DNA from: an uncultured Eubacteriales bacterium
GTDB lineage: Bacteria > Bacillota > Clostridia > Oscillospirales > Acutalibacteraceae
Assembly: GCA_934456435.1 (NCBI GenBank)
Contig: CAKSHH010000015.1
Span: 1-57,661 of the forward strand
DNA: 57,661 nucleotides
Direction: 5' to 3'
Under the pieces are notes generated by a model. The model worked only from the letters and a program-made list of their open reading frames with translations, was not told the origin of the DNA and did no database searches. Shown here one piece after another: positions 39,179 to 47,403 of this stretch; the stretch's first letter is position 1; each line of letters opens with the position of its first letter. A program made the position numbers and the translations under genes.

Positions 39179-42100
39179 TCAGTTATTTATTTTCGGCGCC
39201 GCAAGAATGCCTACACGGCGCAAAACATATTCATAGCACCAGTTTTCATTGCTGCTTCTCCACGCTCCGGGACCATGCCACGGCTCCTTTTCGTTGACAA
39301 GATGAAGAGGACCGAACGTGTTGTATCGGTGGGTGTAGAGCGTCATTTCAATACTATGCTCACCATCTGCCAGTCCGTTTATACTCAGAGTATACGGCGG
39401 ATATATTATATCACCCTTTTCTTCTCCGTCAACCTTGACCGAAATCATTGCGCCCCTGTAAAATGACGCGCATATATCCATTTTGCCGTTTTGTGAAGAA
39501 GCCTTGAATTTATATGTAATATTATCGCCGTAGAATGGGAATCCCTGATTTGTGATATCGCCGAATCCGATCTTTTCGGGAAGTGATGTAACCGTTTTTT
39601 CGGTTCCGCAGACCTTAACGCCAAAATCACCGAGAATGAAGACATTTTCGATATCGGTCTTTTCGCCGTATCTGTATGTCAGTTCAAGCACATTTTCGCC
39701 CTTTACGATATCGGAGAGATCAACGGTAAAAATTGAAATATCAGCATAGTTTTCGCCTATGTTCTTAGCCTGCTCCTTGCCGTTGAAAACAATTTTTTCG
39801 AGCATATCCGGCTCTTCAAACGCAAGCTTTGCTCCGGCATAATCAATATCGCTGTCGAAACGGAACCTGAGTGTAAGTCTGTCAATCGGAGGAATTTCTC
39901 CCGAAACCCACGGCTGAACAATGTTGCCGCCGCGCAGAGGAAGACCGAGCCGTTCTCTGCAAATATTATCAAGTCTGAGTATTTCCTCACTCGGAGCAAA
40001 TTCGCTGTCCGACGAGAGCTTGTATTCCGCCGTATCGAGAAGCAATACGTTCTTTCCTGAAAGGCTGTAATCAACCAAGCCTTTGACAGCTTTTCCCTCA
40101 GAGGTGTTTCTGCCAAAGCTCATCCCGCCGGTTTCCTTTTTGCCCTCAGCAAGTCTGATAAGCACGGAATCGTATGAATAAAGACGGCATGAAATAATCG
40201 TTTTACCGTTTCTGTATGTCGTGTCAAGCTCGGAAATACTGCCGTTCTCGGTGTCGTAAAGCTCAGCGGTAAACTCGCCGTCAACCGTTATTCTGATGTC
40301 GTCACCGCGGTCAATGTCCTTGTTGACAGGCTCAAAGCTGTGGCATATAAACAGCCAGCGGCAGTCGTTATCGCGGCGAAGCTGATAAATAAGGTTATCC
40401 GTCAGTCTGCCGTTGTCATATCGGAGCGTTACCGTGCGGTTATCCTCAAGCACATTGAGAAGCGCCGCGCGTGAAAAATCAATATTTGTGCTGCGGTCAA
40501 AAAGCTCCTTGCCGTCATCGGATGCAACGGCATCGCAGAGTGTCGGAGCGTCACCCATAAATATGAGCTTTCCGCCGTCGTTCCTGAACGAAGAAAGGCG
40601 TTTAAGCGTTGTTGACCTGAGCGTTTCACATCCCGGCACAACGACGACGTCGTATTCCATCTTTCCGACCCCGAGCGGACACGCACCGTCTTTGCAAAGG
40701 TCAGGCAACAGCGACTCGGAAATAAAATCAAAATCAACGCTGCCTTCAATAAGCCAACGGGTCACATTCTGAAATCTGTCGTTGAGACTTTCGCGCAGGA
40801 GAGCCGATTTATCATTCGGACCCCAATGAAGCCAGAAGCTCTCGATCGGGTGAATTACAGCGACCTTAACAACGGGCTTGCCGCGCGTCAAAGCTGTGTT
40901 CAGCCTTGCAAAATGATCTTCAACAACCGAAAACTTCCTGTACCACGGCGACTGATAAGAAATTGAAGCAGGATAGTCGCGTTTCGCCTCTCCGCCCATT
41001 GCATACCATGCAAGATGCGGAACTCTGACCGTTACTCCAAGAGCTGCCTGCCAGTCACCCTGGTGCTTGTATGTTCTGAAATCGCAGTCCCAGCCCGTTA
41101 CTCCGTAAAGCTCGGACAGCATACCCTCATATCCGAACTGATGAACAGCGGACTGAGCCTGTTTTGCGGTTGTAAATTCGTGATTGTTGCAAAGCATATC
41201 AATTCCGGGAATGTCAAATCCTCGGTACGACCTCATCGCTTCGCCCAAGGCGGCACATTGGCTGTGCAAGGTCTGCTCCTCCATCATGTGACCTGTCAAA
41301 GCAATACCGTTTTTGCGGCACCAACCGCCGATATTATCGGCAAACGAGCTTGAGAAAAGCTCGGAAATAAAATCGTGATATCTGTATCTGTGGACAGATG
41401 GCTTACTCTTAGGTAAATCCCAAAAAAGCTCCGGAAGTGTTGCAAATATATCCGCTCCGTATGCTTTTTTGTAAAGTTCGGGAACCTTATCTGTCCACGG
41501 CATTACCATATCCATTTTGTCAAAAGAATTGTTCAGGACAGCCTTACGGGTAAACTGCGGCTCATCTGTAAAAATCGCCGGCACGGTTTTGTCAAACTCG
41601 TCGCCTGCACAATCCTTATACTTTTCATGTGTAACCTCAACGAATCGGTCAACGGCTTCCTTGCTGAGAGTATCTGCATAAGCCTGTCCGTTGAACCACT
41701 CCGACGGAGTGAGAATCTCCATAAAAGCATACCACTTTGTTCCGACCGTGTCTGCGTCCTCGTCAACGAGCCTGTATGACGACAGATATCCGTCCTCGTC
41801 AAGAACAACGTCGTAGCAGGCAAGGAGCTTTCCCTCATTTGATCTGCCTGCGCTGACCTCTGCCGACGGTCTCGCTTCCGCCTCCTTGAACGGAGTGAAA
41901 AGCAAATACCTGGCGCGGTACTTCTCGTCCTTGGTTACATAACCGCCTGCCGCGCCCGACGGCCACCTGTCCTCATCATAAAGCCACGCAAGCATTTTTT
42001 CACCCTTGGCTTTATCAACGCAGTCTCTGACAAGCTGCATATATTCTTCGCTGAGATATTTGTTTTTAAGACCGGTTCTGACGTGCATGTGAAAGCCGCC

Positions 42101-42256
42101 GAAGCCCATTTCTTTCAGAGCATCAATCTGCCTTTCAAGCTCATCCTTTTCAAGATAGCTGTTCCACGCCCAAAACGGCGTTCCTCTGTATTCGGATGTC
42201 GGGTTTTCAAAAAGCTCCTTTGTCAGAGCGGATTCTCCGTTTTTCTTGTACAGCAT
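39179..42256 (-). CDS. Large glycoside hydrolase, GH106-like (alpha-L-rhamnosidase type)
   Basis: This 1025-residue protein has no signal peptide. The N-terminal catalytic region contains PFWAWNSYLEKDELERQI near residue 27, GFGGFHMHVRTGL near 52 and AWLYDEDRWPSGAAGG near 94, typical of the GH106 alpha-L-rhamnosidase-like group. A middle region has a glutamine-amidotransferase-like VVPGCETLRSTTL near 540, and C-terminal beta-sandwich modules follow from about 780. GH106 enzymes remove rhamnose from rhamnogalacturonans. Within a uronate operon, this suggests use of rhamnose-uronate oligosaccharides. Assignment to the exact family should be treated as probable. Confidence 0.78.
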   Translation of the reverse strand: MLYKKNGESALTKELFENPTSEYRGTPFWAWNSYLEKDELERQIDALKEMGFGGFHMHVRTGLKNKYLSEEYMQLVRDCVDKAKGEKMLAWLYDEDRWPSGAAGGYVTKDEKYRARYLLFTPFKEAEARPSAEVSAGRSNEGKLLACYDVVLDEDGYLSSYRLVDEDADTVGTKWYAFMEILTPSEWFNGQAYADTLSKEAVDRFVEVTHEKYKDCAGDEFDKTVPAIFTDEPQFTRKAVLNNSFDKMDMVMPWTDKVPELYKKAYGADIFATLPELFWDLPKSKPSVHRYRYHDFISELFSSSFADNIGGWCRKNGIALTGHMMEEQTLHSQCAALGEAMRSYRGFDIPGIDMLCNNHEFTTAKQAQSAVHQFGYEGMLSELYGVTGWDCDFRTYKHQGDWQAALGVTVRVPHLAWYAMGGEAKRDYPASISYQSPWYRKFSVVEDHFARLNTALTRGKPVVKVAVIHPIESFWLHWGPNDKSALLRESLNDRFQNVTRWLIEGSVDFDFISESLLPDLCKDGACPLGVGKMEYDVVVVPGCETLRSTTLKRLSSFRNDGGKLIFMGDAPTLCDAVASDDGKELFDRSTNIDFSRAALLNVLEDNRTVTLRYDNGRLTDNLIYQLRRDNDCRWLFICHSFEPVNKDIDRGDDIRITVDGEFTAELYDTENGSISELDTTYRNGKTIISCRLYSYDSVLIRLAEGKKETGGMSFGRNTSEGKAVKGLVDYSLSGKNVLLLDTAEYKLSSDSEFAPSEEILRLDNICRERLGLPLRGGNIVQPWVSGEIPPIDRLTLRFRFDSDIDYAGAKLAFEEPDMLEKIVFNGKEQAKNIGENYADISIFTVDLSDIVKGENVLELTYRYGEKTDIENVFILGDFGVKVCGTEKTVTSLPEKIGFGDITNQGFPFYGDNITYKFKASSQNGKMDICASFYRGAMISVKVDGEEKGDIIYPPYTLSINGLADGEHSIEMTLYTHRYNTFGPLHLVNEKEPWHGPGAWRSSNENWCYEYVLRRVGILAAPKINN

Positions 42257-42272
42257 ACATACACCTCAAAAA

Positions 42273-43343
42273 TTATCTTCTCACGGCGGCATCCGCGCCG
42301 TTCATAATTGCCTCAACCTCTGCCAGACTCGCCATTGTTGTATCACCGGGGGTAGTCATCGCAAGTGCGCCGTGTGCGACACCGTAATCAAGTGCTTTCT
42401 TTGCGTCACCCAACGTCATAAGTCCGTAAATCAATCCGGAAGCAAAAGCGTCGCCTCCGCCGATCCTGTCATATATTTCGAGATTCTCCATCTTCAGTCC
42501 CTCATACATCTCCCCGTCCGACAGACAGACAGCGCTCCAGTCATTGACATTGGCGCTTTTGACCTTGCGAACCGTTGAGACAATGACCTTCAGATTCGGA
42601 TAAGCTTTTGACGTTTCTTCAAAAACAGAAGCGATGTTGTTTCTGTCTCTTGCCTGAACACCGAGGAGATCGACAAGGTCATCTTTGCCGCCGATAAGAA
42701 CATCGACATAAGGCACAATTTTTTTATTAATTTCACTTGCCCTTTCCTTGCCGCCGATATTTTTCCACAGCGACGGCCGATAATTAAAGTCATAGGATAC
42801 TATTGTTCCGTACTTTTTTGCAGCCTTTACCGCTTCTAAAACCACATCTGCCGTTGACAATGAAAGCGAAGCAAAAACGCCGCCTGTATGGAACCAGCGA
42901 ACACCGAGCTCGCCGAAAATATAATCCCAATCAATATCGCCGATATCAAGCTTCGACGCTGCGGTGTTTCCTCTGTCATAAACGCCGAACGAGCCGCGCA
43001 CACCGAAGCCCTTTTCGGTAAAATTCAGTCCGTTCCGCACGTTTTTACCTATACCGTCGTATTCACACCACTTAACAAGCGAGGTGTCAACACCGCCCTG
43101 GAGCATAAAATCCTCAATCAGCCGACCGACCTCATTATCAGCCAGCGCGGTAACGGCAGCGGTGTTCATCCCGAAGCACTTACTGAGAGCCTTTATGACA
43201 TTATACTCTCCGCCGCCCTCCCAAACACGAAAGGAACGGGTGTTGCGTATTCTCATATCTCCCGGATCCAGCCTGAGCATAATTTCTCCGAGAGAAAGCG
43301 CATCAAATCTACATTCATTCTTTGTTTTAATGTCAAGCTTCAC
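42273..43343 (-). CDS. kdgK: 2-keto-3-deoxygluconate kinase (PfkB family)
   Basis: This 356-residue PfkB-family sugar kinase has the N-terminal GEIMLRLDPG near residue 19, GGGEYNV near 45 and the C-terminal catalytic signature DRIGGGDAFASGLIYG near 295. GTG at 43343 is chosen because a GAGGG site lies just upstream; an earlier in-frame codon would lie deep in the preceding glycosyltransferase gene. In its setting between uxuA/fructuronate reductase and eda, phosphorylation of KDG to KDPG is the expected reaction. It is longer than E. coli KdgK (309), but typical of clostridial proteins in such operons. Confidence 0.88.
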   Translation of the reverse strand: MKLDIKTKNECRFDALSLGEIMLRLDPGDMRIRNTRSFRVWEGGGEYNVIKALSKCFGMNTAAVTALADNEVGRLIEDFMLQGGVDTSLVKWCEYDGIGKNVRNGLNFTEKGFGVRGSFGVYDRGNTAASKLDIGDIDWDYIFGELGVRWFHTGGVFASLSLSTADVVLEAVKAAKKYGTIVSYDFNYRPSLWKNIGGKERASEINKKIVPYVDVLIGGKDDLVDLLGVQARDRNNIASVFEETSKAYPNLKVIVSTVRKVKSANVNDWSAVCLSDGEMYEGLKMENLEIYDRIGGGDAFASGLIYGLMTLGDAKKALDYGVAHGALAMTTPGDTTMASLAEVEAIMNGADAAVRR

Positions 43344-44343
43344 CGTAATCCCTCTTCTTTCTGCTTTTATAAAAATCAAGCATGGCGGGGTCTTGAACCA
43401 TTCTTACAAATTCATAGATCGGTCTTGAATAGAAAAACACAAAGAAAGCAATTCTTAAAGAAATTTTTATTTCTCCGTTTTCCATAAAAGATTTTATCCA
43501 TTTCCGTCCAATCTTTTTACACTCACTTAAAACTTGTTTTTCATATTTTGTTCCTACTGCGCGGGTTCTGTTAAACAAGATTGTTTGAAATAAATATTGT
43601 AAGCAATGAGCTTTTAGAACTTCGTTGTCCGAGCAAATAAAATGGTCACACAACATATCAAAAGCATGTGTAACTGACATATTTTTCATTTTAAAGGTTG
43701 AAGATGTCGCAGAATTTTCTCGATTGAAATAAAAATATAAGACAACATCTATACTTTTTATTCTTATTTCATTTTCAAACAGCATTATCATATAGTATCT
43801 ATCTTCGTCATTTGAAATTCCAACGGGAAATCTAACTTTTTTCGCAATGGAAGTTTTAAAGAGCTTTCCCCATACCATTTTGTAGATATAATCTATGCTA
43901 TTACAAAACACATCGGATATCTTTATATTAAATGCATTATACTCATCTATCGGAACCATTTTTTCATTAAGAATCGAGGTGAATGTATAGTTTGCGCAAA
44001 CCATATCATAACCGGATTGAGCTATTTCCTTTAAAAGTATCTCCACCGTCTGAAAATGAATATAATCGTCCCCGTCGACAAACATCACATATTCGCCTGT
44101 CGCTTCGTCCAAGCCCTTATTTCTTGCGGCGGACACGCCGGCATTTTCCTGATACAGATATTTAACACGAGAATCCCTCTCGGCAAAAGCCTTAATTTTT
44201 TCTGCGCTTTTATCCGTGCTTCCGTCGTCAATACAAAGAATTTCAAGCTCCCTGTATGTTTGATTCACGACGCTGTTCAGGCAGTTTTCGATGTAGTTTT
44301 CAAGGTTATATACGGGGATTATTATACTGACAAGTGTCGACAT
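43333..44343 (-). CDS. Family 2 glycosyltransferase
   Basis: This 336-residue GT2 enzyme has an N-terminal GT-A domain with VSIIIPVYNLENYIENCLNSV (split here: VSIIIPVYN, residues 5-13), CIDDGSTDKS near 38, ENAGVSAARNKG near 67, and the metal-binding FVDGDDYIH near 89. Residues 120-336 are hydrophobic-aromatic and unusually A+T-rich in codon use compared with the flanking genes. No membrane helix is clear. A second ATG 3 nt upstream is also possible; the GAGGTG site suits 44343. It sits inside the uronate operon and overlaps kdgK by 11 nt, although a glycan-building enzyme has no obvious role there. Confidence 0.87.
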   Translation of the reverse strand: MSTLVSIIIPVYNLENYIENCLNSVVNQTYRELEILCIDDGSTDKSAEKIKAFAERDSRVKYLYQENAGVSAARNKGLDEATGEYVMFVDGDDYIHFQTVEILLKEIAQSGYDMVCANYTFTSILNEKMVPIDEYNAFNIKISDVFCNSIDYIYKMVWGKLFKTSIAKKVRFPVGISNDEDRYYMIMLFENEIRIKSIDVVLYFYFNRENSATSSTFKMKNMSVTHAFDMLCDHFICSDNEVLKAHCLQYLFQTILFNRTRAVGTKYEKQVLSECKKIGRKWIKSFMENGEIKISLRIAFFVFFYSRPIYEFVRMVQDPAMLDFYKSRKKRDYGEA

Positions 44344-44391
44344 CATATCACCTCAAAAATTTGACATTTACTCTTTAAAAAAGAGTAATTA

Positions 44392-45243
44392 TTATACTCC
44401 CGAATATGCATTAAAGCCGCCGTCAACGGCAATTGTCGTTCCGGTTACAAAGCCGGAATAGTCCTTGTCGCACAGGAACAGCAATGCACCTGAAAGCTCC
44501 TCCGGCTTACCGAAGCGTCCCATCGGGGTTGCGGCAAGAATTTTACCGGTTCGCACTGTCGGTGAACCGTCTGGATTCCACAATAGATCCTTATTCTGCT
44601 TCGTTGAGAAAAAGCCCGGAGCGATTGCATTAACTCTTATGCCCATATCGGCAAAATGAACCGCCATAAACTGTGTAAAGTTTGCGACCGCAGCCTTTGC
44701 CGCTGAATATGCCGGAATTTTTGTAAGCGGACGAAATGCATTCATCGAAGTAATCATAACGATACAGCTATCCTCTTTTTCCGCCATATCTCTCGCAAAA
44801 ATCTGCGTCGGAATAAGCGTTCCGAGAAAGTTGAGATTGAACACAAACGATATACCCTCCGGGTCAAGGTCAAAGAAAGTCTTAACATTCTCGTCCTTTT
44901 CAATAAGGTCAATCTTTTCAAGCGTCTCTTTTGTCGTTGTTCCTTTCGGATTGTTACCGCCTGCGCCGTTGAGAAGTATATCACAGGTGCCGAGCTTTTC
45001 GGCAACAATGTCTCTCGCTTTTTTCATGCTCTCAGGCTCAAGGACATTACAGCCCACGGCTATTGCCGTGCCGCCGCTTGCATTTATTTCATCGGCAACT
45101 TTTCCTGCCGCCTCCTCGTTGAGGTCGAGCACAGCCACCTTTACGCCCTGCTCGGCAAGAGTCTTGGCAAAGCCTGAGCAGAGCACTCCGCCGCCGCCTG
45201 TTATAACAGCAACTTTTCCGTTAAGATTTTCATGCTTAGTCAT
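44392..45243 (-). CDS. SDR-type fructuronate reductase (D-mannonate oxidoreductase)
   Basis: This 283-residue short-chain dehydrogenase has the NAD(P)-binding TGGGGVLCSGFAKTLAE near residue 15, NGAGGNNPKG near 92, the catalytic Ser in ITSMNAF near 155 and YSAAKAA near 170 with Tyr and Lys. It interconverts D-fructuronate and D-mannonate in members found beside uxuA in Bacillus and clostridia. ATG at 45243 with GGAGTGAT upstream is chosen; the frame continues into uxuA without a better start. It follows uxuA by 4 nt. Confidence 0.88.
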   Translation of the reverse strand: MTKHENLNGKVAVITGGGGVLCSGFAKTLAEQGVKVAVLDLNEEAAGKVADEINASGGTAIAVGCNVLEPESMKKARDIVAEKLGTCDILLNGAGGNNPKGTTTKETLEKIDLIEKDENVKTFFDLDPEGISFVFNLNFLGTLIPTQIFARDMAEKEDSCIVMITSMNAFRPLTKIPAYSAAKAAVANFTQFMAVHFADMGIRVNAIAPGFFSTKQNKDLLWNPDGSPTVRTGKILAATPMGRFGKPEELSGALLFLCDKDYSGFVTGTTIAVDGGFNAYSGV

Positions 45244-45247
45244 AATA

Positions 45248-46318
45248 TCACTCCGATAATTTGTTCTTTGCGACTGCTTCCCACAGTCCGTTGAGATACG
45301 CACATCCGAGTGCGCGGTCATACAGTCCGTAGCCCGGTCGGGCAATCTCGCCCCAAATCATTCTGCCGTGATCGGGTCTGACATAGCCGTCAAAGCCGAC
45401 CTCCTGCAGCGCCTTGACGATTTCGTACATATCAAGGCTTCCGTCGGAAGAGAGATGAGATGTCTCATTAAACCAGCTGTCTCTTATTTTAACGTTTCTC
45501 AGGTGGGCAAAATAGATTCTGTCGCCGACCTCTCTTATCATCGCCGGCAAATCGTTGTCAGCGCTTGCTCCGAGCGAGCCTGTGCAGAACGTCAGTCCGT
45601 TATACGGTGAATCGACAAGCTTCAGGAAACGTCTTATGTCTTCAATATTTTTTATTATTCTCGGCAAACCGAAAATGTCCCACGGCGGATCGTCAGGATG
45701 AATTGCCATCTTCACGTCACATTCCTCACAAACGGGAATTATCTCTTCAAGGAAATGCTTGAGATTCTTCCACATATCCTCGTGGGTAATGTTTTTGTAT
45801 CTTTCAAACAGCTCCTTTATCTCTCCCATACGTTCGGTTTCCCAGCCCGGCATGGCATAGCCGTTTGAATTGTCGTCTATCTCCCTGAACATATCCTCAG
45901 GGCTTTTGCCCTCAACCTGCCTGCCGTTATAGCAAAGGCAGGTGGCACCGTTGCCCATATCCATGGCAAGATCGGTTCTTGTCCAATCAAAAACGGGCAT
46001 AAAATTATAGCAAATTACCTTTACCCCCGCCTTTGAAAGGTTGTGGATACATTCCTTATAGTTTTCAATATACTTATCGGCGTCAGCATCACCGAGCTTT
46101 ATGCTCTCGTGCACATTGACGCTCTCGATACACTCCATCGTAAGCCCTGCCGCTTCAATCTCTTTTTTCATATCGAGAATCATATCAAGCGGCCATACCT
46201 CGCCTGCCGGCAAAGTGTGCAAAGCAGGCACAACACCCACAACTCCGGGCACCTGTCTGATCTGTTCAAGCGAAACGGTGTCCTTGCCGTCGCCGAACCA
46301 ACGCATTGTCATCTGCAT
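45248..46318 (-). CDS. uxuA: Mannonate dehydratase
   Basis: This 356-residue enzyme dehydrates D-mannonate to 2-keto-3-deoxygluconate. Family signatures include MTMRWFGDGKDTVSLEQIRQ at the start, CYNFMPVFDWTRTDL near residue 102, MAIHPDDPPW near 210, FCTGSLGA near 250, FAHLRN near 275 and RPDHGRMIWGE near 320, with His, Cys and Asp metal ligands. Either of two closely spaced Met codons could be the start. It is coupled to the SDR reductase downstream. Confidence 0.95.
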   Translation of the reverse strand: MQMTMRWFGDGKDTVSLEQIRQVPGVVGVVPALHTLPAGEVWPLDMILDMKKEIEAAGLTMECIESVNVHESIKLGDADADKYIENYKECIHNLSKAGVKVICYNFMPVFDWTRTDLAMDMGNGATCLCYNGRQVEGKSPEDMFREIDDNSNGYAMPGWETERMGEIKELFERYKNITHEDMWKNLKHFLEEIIPVCEECDVKMAIHPDDPPWDIFGLPRIIKNIEDIRRFLKLVDSPYNGLTFCTGSLGASADNDLPAMIREVGDRIYFAHLRNVKIRDSWFNETSHLSSDGSLDMYEIVKALQEVGFDGYVRPDHGRMIWGEIARPGYGLYDRALGCAYLNGLWEAVAKNKLSE

Positions 46319-46351
46319 GATATCACTTCTTTCTGAGAATTATCATTCTTT

Positions 46352-46387
46352 AGGCAATACCGCACAATTGAGGTGTGCGGATTGCCT
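46352..46387. repeat. Palindromic repeat AGGCAATACCGCAC...GTGCGGATTGCCT
   Basis: A 36-bp hairpin with 14-bp arms sits exactly at the stop of the Gfo/Idh gene and before uxuA. It shares its left arm with the elements at 6908, 34291 and 52793. It lacks a T tract and probably does not terminate the operon. Confidence 0.72.
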
Positions 46388-47395
46388 TTATCTGATAACT
46401 ACTTCTTCTCCGGTTTTGGAGGATTCATAAATCGCCGAAAGCTCTTCGACAGCCTTGCCGCCCTCGTGCGAATCAATCGGGAAACGACTGCCCGCAGCAA
46501 GGCAATGATAGAAATCGCGTATCAGCGCCTCATGACCGCCGCCCCAATAATCTTTGCCTCTGGCAATATCATTTTCGGTGCTGAGAAACTCAATTTCGCC
46601 GTCGTTATGAATAACGCAGGCGTTGTCGCCCTCCACTCTGAGCGTCGCTCTTTCGCAAAAGACATCAATTATCGGCTTTGCATTAAGACTGAATGCCGTT
46701 GTTGCGTCATAAAGTCCTATCGCACCGTTTTTAAACACAAATCTCGCGTGAGCCGTGTCCTCAACCTCGATAACATCCTTTAAATGATCGTTCGCAATAT
46801 GACCCGTAACGCTGGTCACATCGCTTCCGACAAGATAACGGAGTAAATCCTGCGTGTGGATGCCCTGGTTTATGGCAACTCCGCCGCCCTCTTTTTTGAG
46901 AGTTCCATGCCAGTCGTCGGAATAGTAATCTTCATTTCTGCACCATTGCACAACAGCTCTTGCACCTTTTATCGCTCCGTATTTACCCGTTTCAAGCGTG
47001 TTTTTGACAGCTATTACGGACGGATTATAGCGATTTTGGAAGCAAACGCCGAACTCATGTGTGCTCATAAGCTGAGCCATTCTGATTTTCGCAAGCTCCT
47101 CTTTATTCATGGCGCACGGCTTCTCGCAAAGGACATGAATATCCCTTGAAAGTGCCTCTACCGACATTTCAACGTGAAGATAATGCGGCGTGCAGATATG
47201 CACAACATCGGGATGATCCTCGTCAAGCAGCTTTAAGTAGTCATAATATGCCTTGCAGCCGTACTTTTCGGCGGCTTTATCCGCTTTCTCTTCAACTATG
47301 TCCGCAACGGAGGATATTTCTACACCCTCCATTGAGTTTAATATCTCCAAATGAACCTGCGCTATGTTGCCGCAGCCTATAACAGAAACCCTCAT
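46388..47395 (-). CDS. Gfo/Idh/MocA family oxidoreductase
   Basis: This 335-residue NAD(P)-dependent sugar dehydrogenase has the Rossmann motif VIGCGNIAQVH at residues 5-15, the conserved CEKPCAMN near 92 with the catalytic-site Lys-Pro, and a C-terminal beta-sheet domain with GGVAINQGIHTQDLLRYL near 170. Likely substrates are sugars, inositols or uronates. A second oxidoreductase of the same family is part of the fusion protein just upstream (8-nt gap), so the two may act on related compounds. The GAGGTG ribosome site is good. Confidence 0.9.
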   Translation of the reverse strand: MRVSVIGCGNIAQVHLEILNSMEGVEISSVADIVEEKADKAAEKYGCKAYYDYLKLLDEDHPDVVHICTPHYLHVEMSVEALSRDIHVLCEKPCAMNKEELAKIRMAQLMSTHEFGVCFQNRYNPSVIAVKNTLETGKYGAIKGARAVVQWCRNEDYYSDDWHGTLKKEGGGVAINQGIHTQDLLRYLVGSDVTSVTGHIANDHLKDVIEVEDTAHARFVFKNGAIGLYDATTAFSLNAKPIIDVFCERATLRVEGDNACVIHNDGEIEFLSTENDIARGKDYWGGGHEALIRDFYHCLAAGSRFPIDSHEGGKAVEELSAIYESSKTGEEVVIR

Positions 47396-47403
47396 AAAAC
47401 ACC

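Noticed and set aside
46352..46387. Intrinsic terminator splitting the uronate operon
   Set aside because: The hairpin has no T tract on the minus strand and belongs to a dispersed palindromic repeat family.
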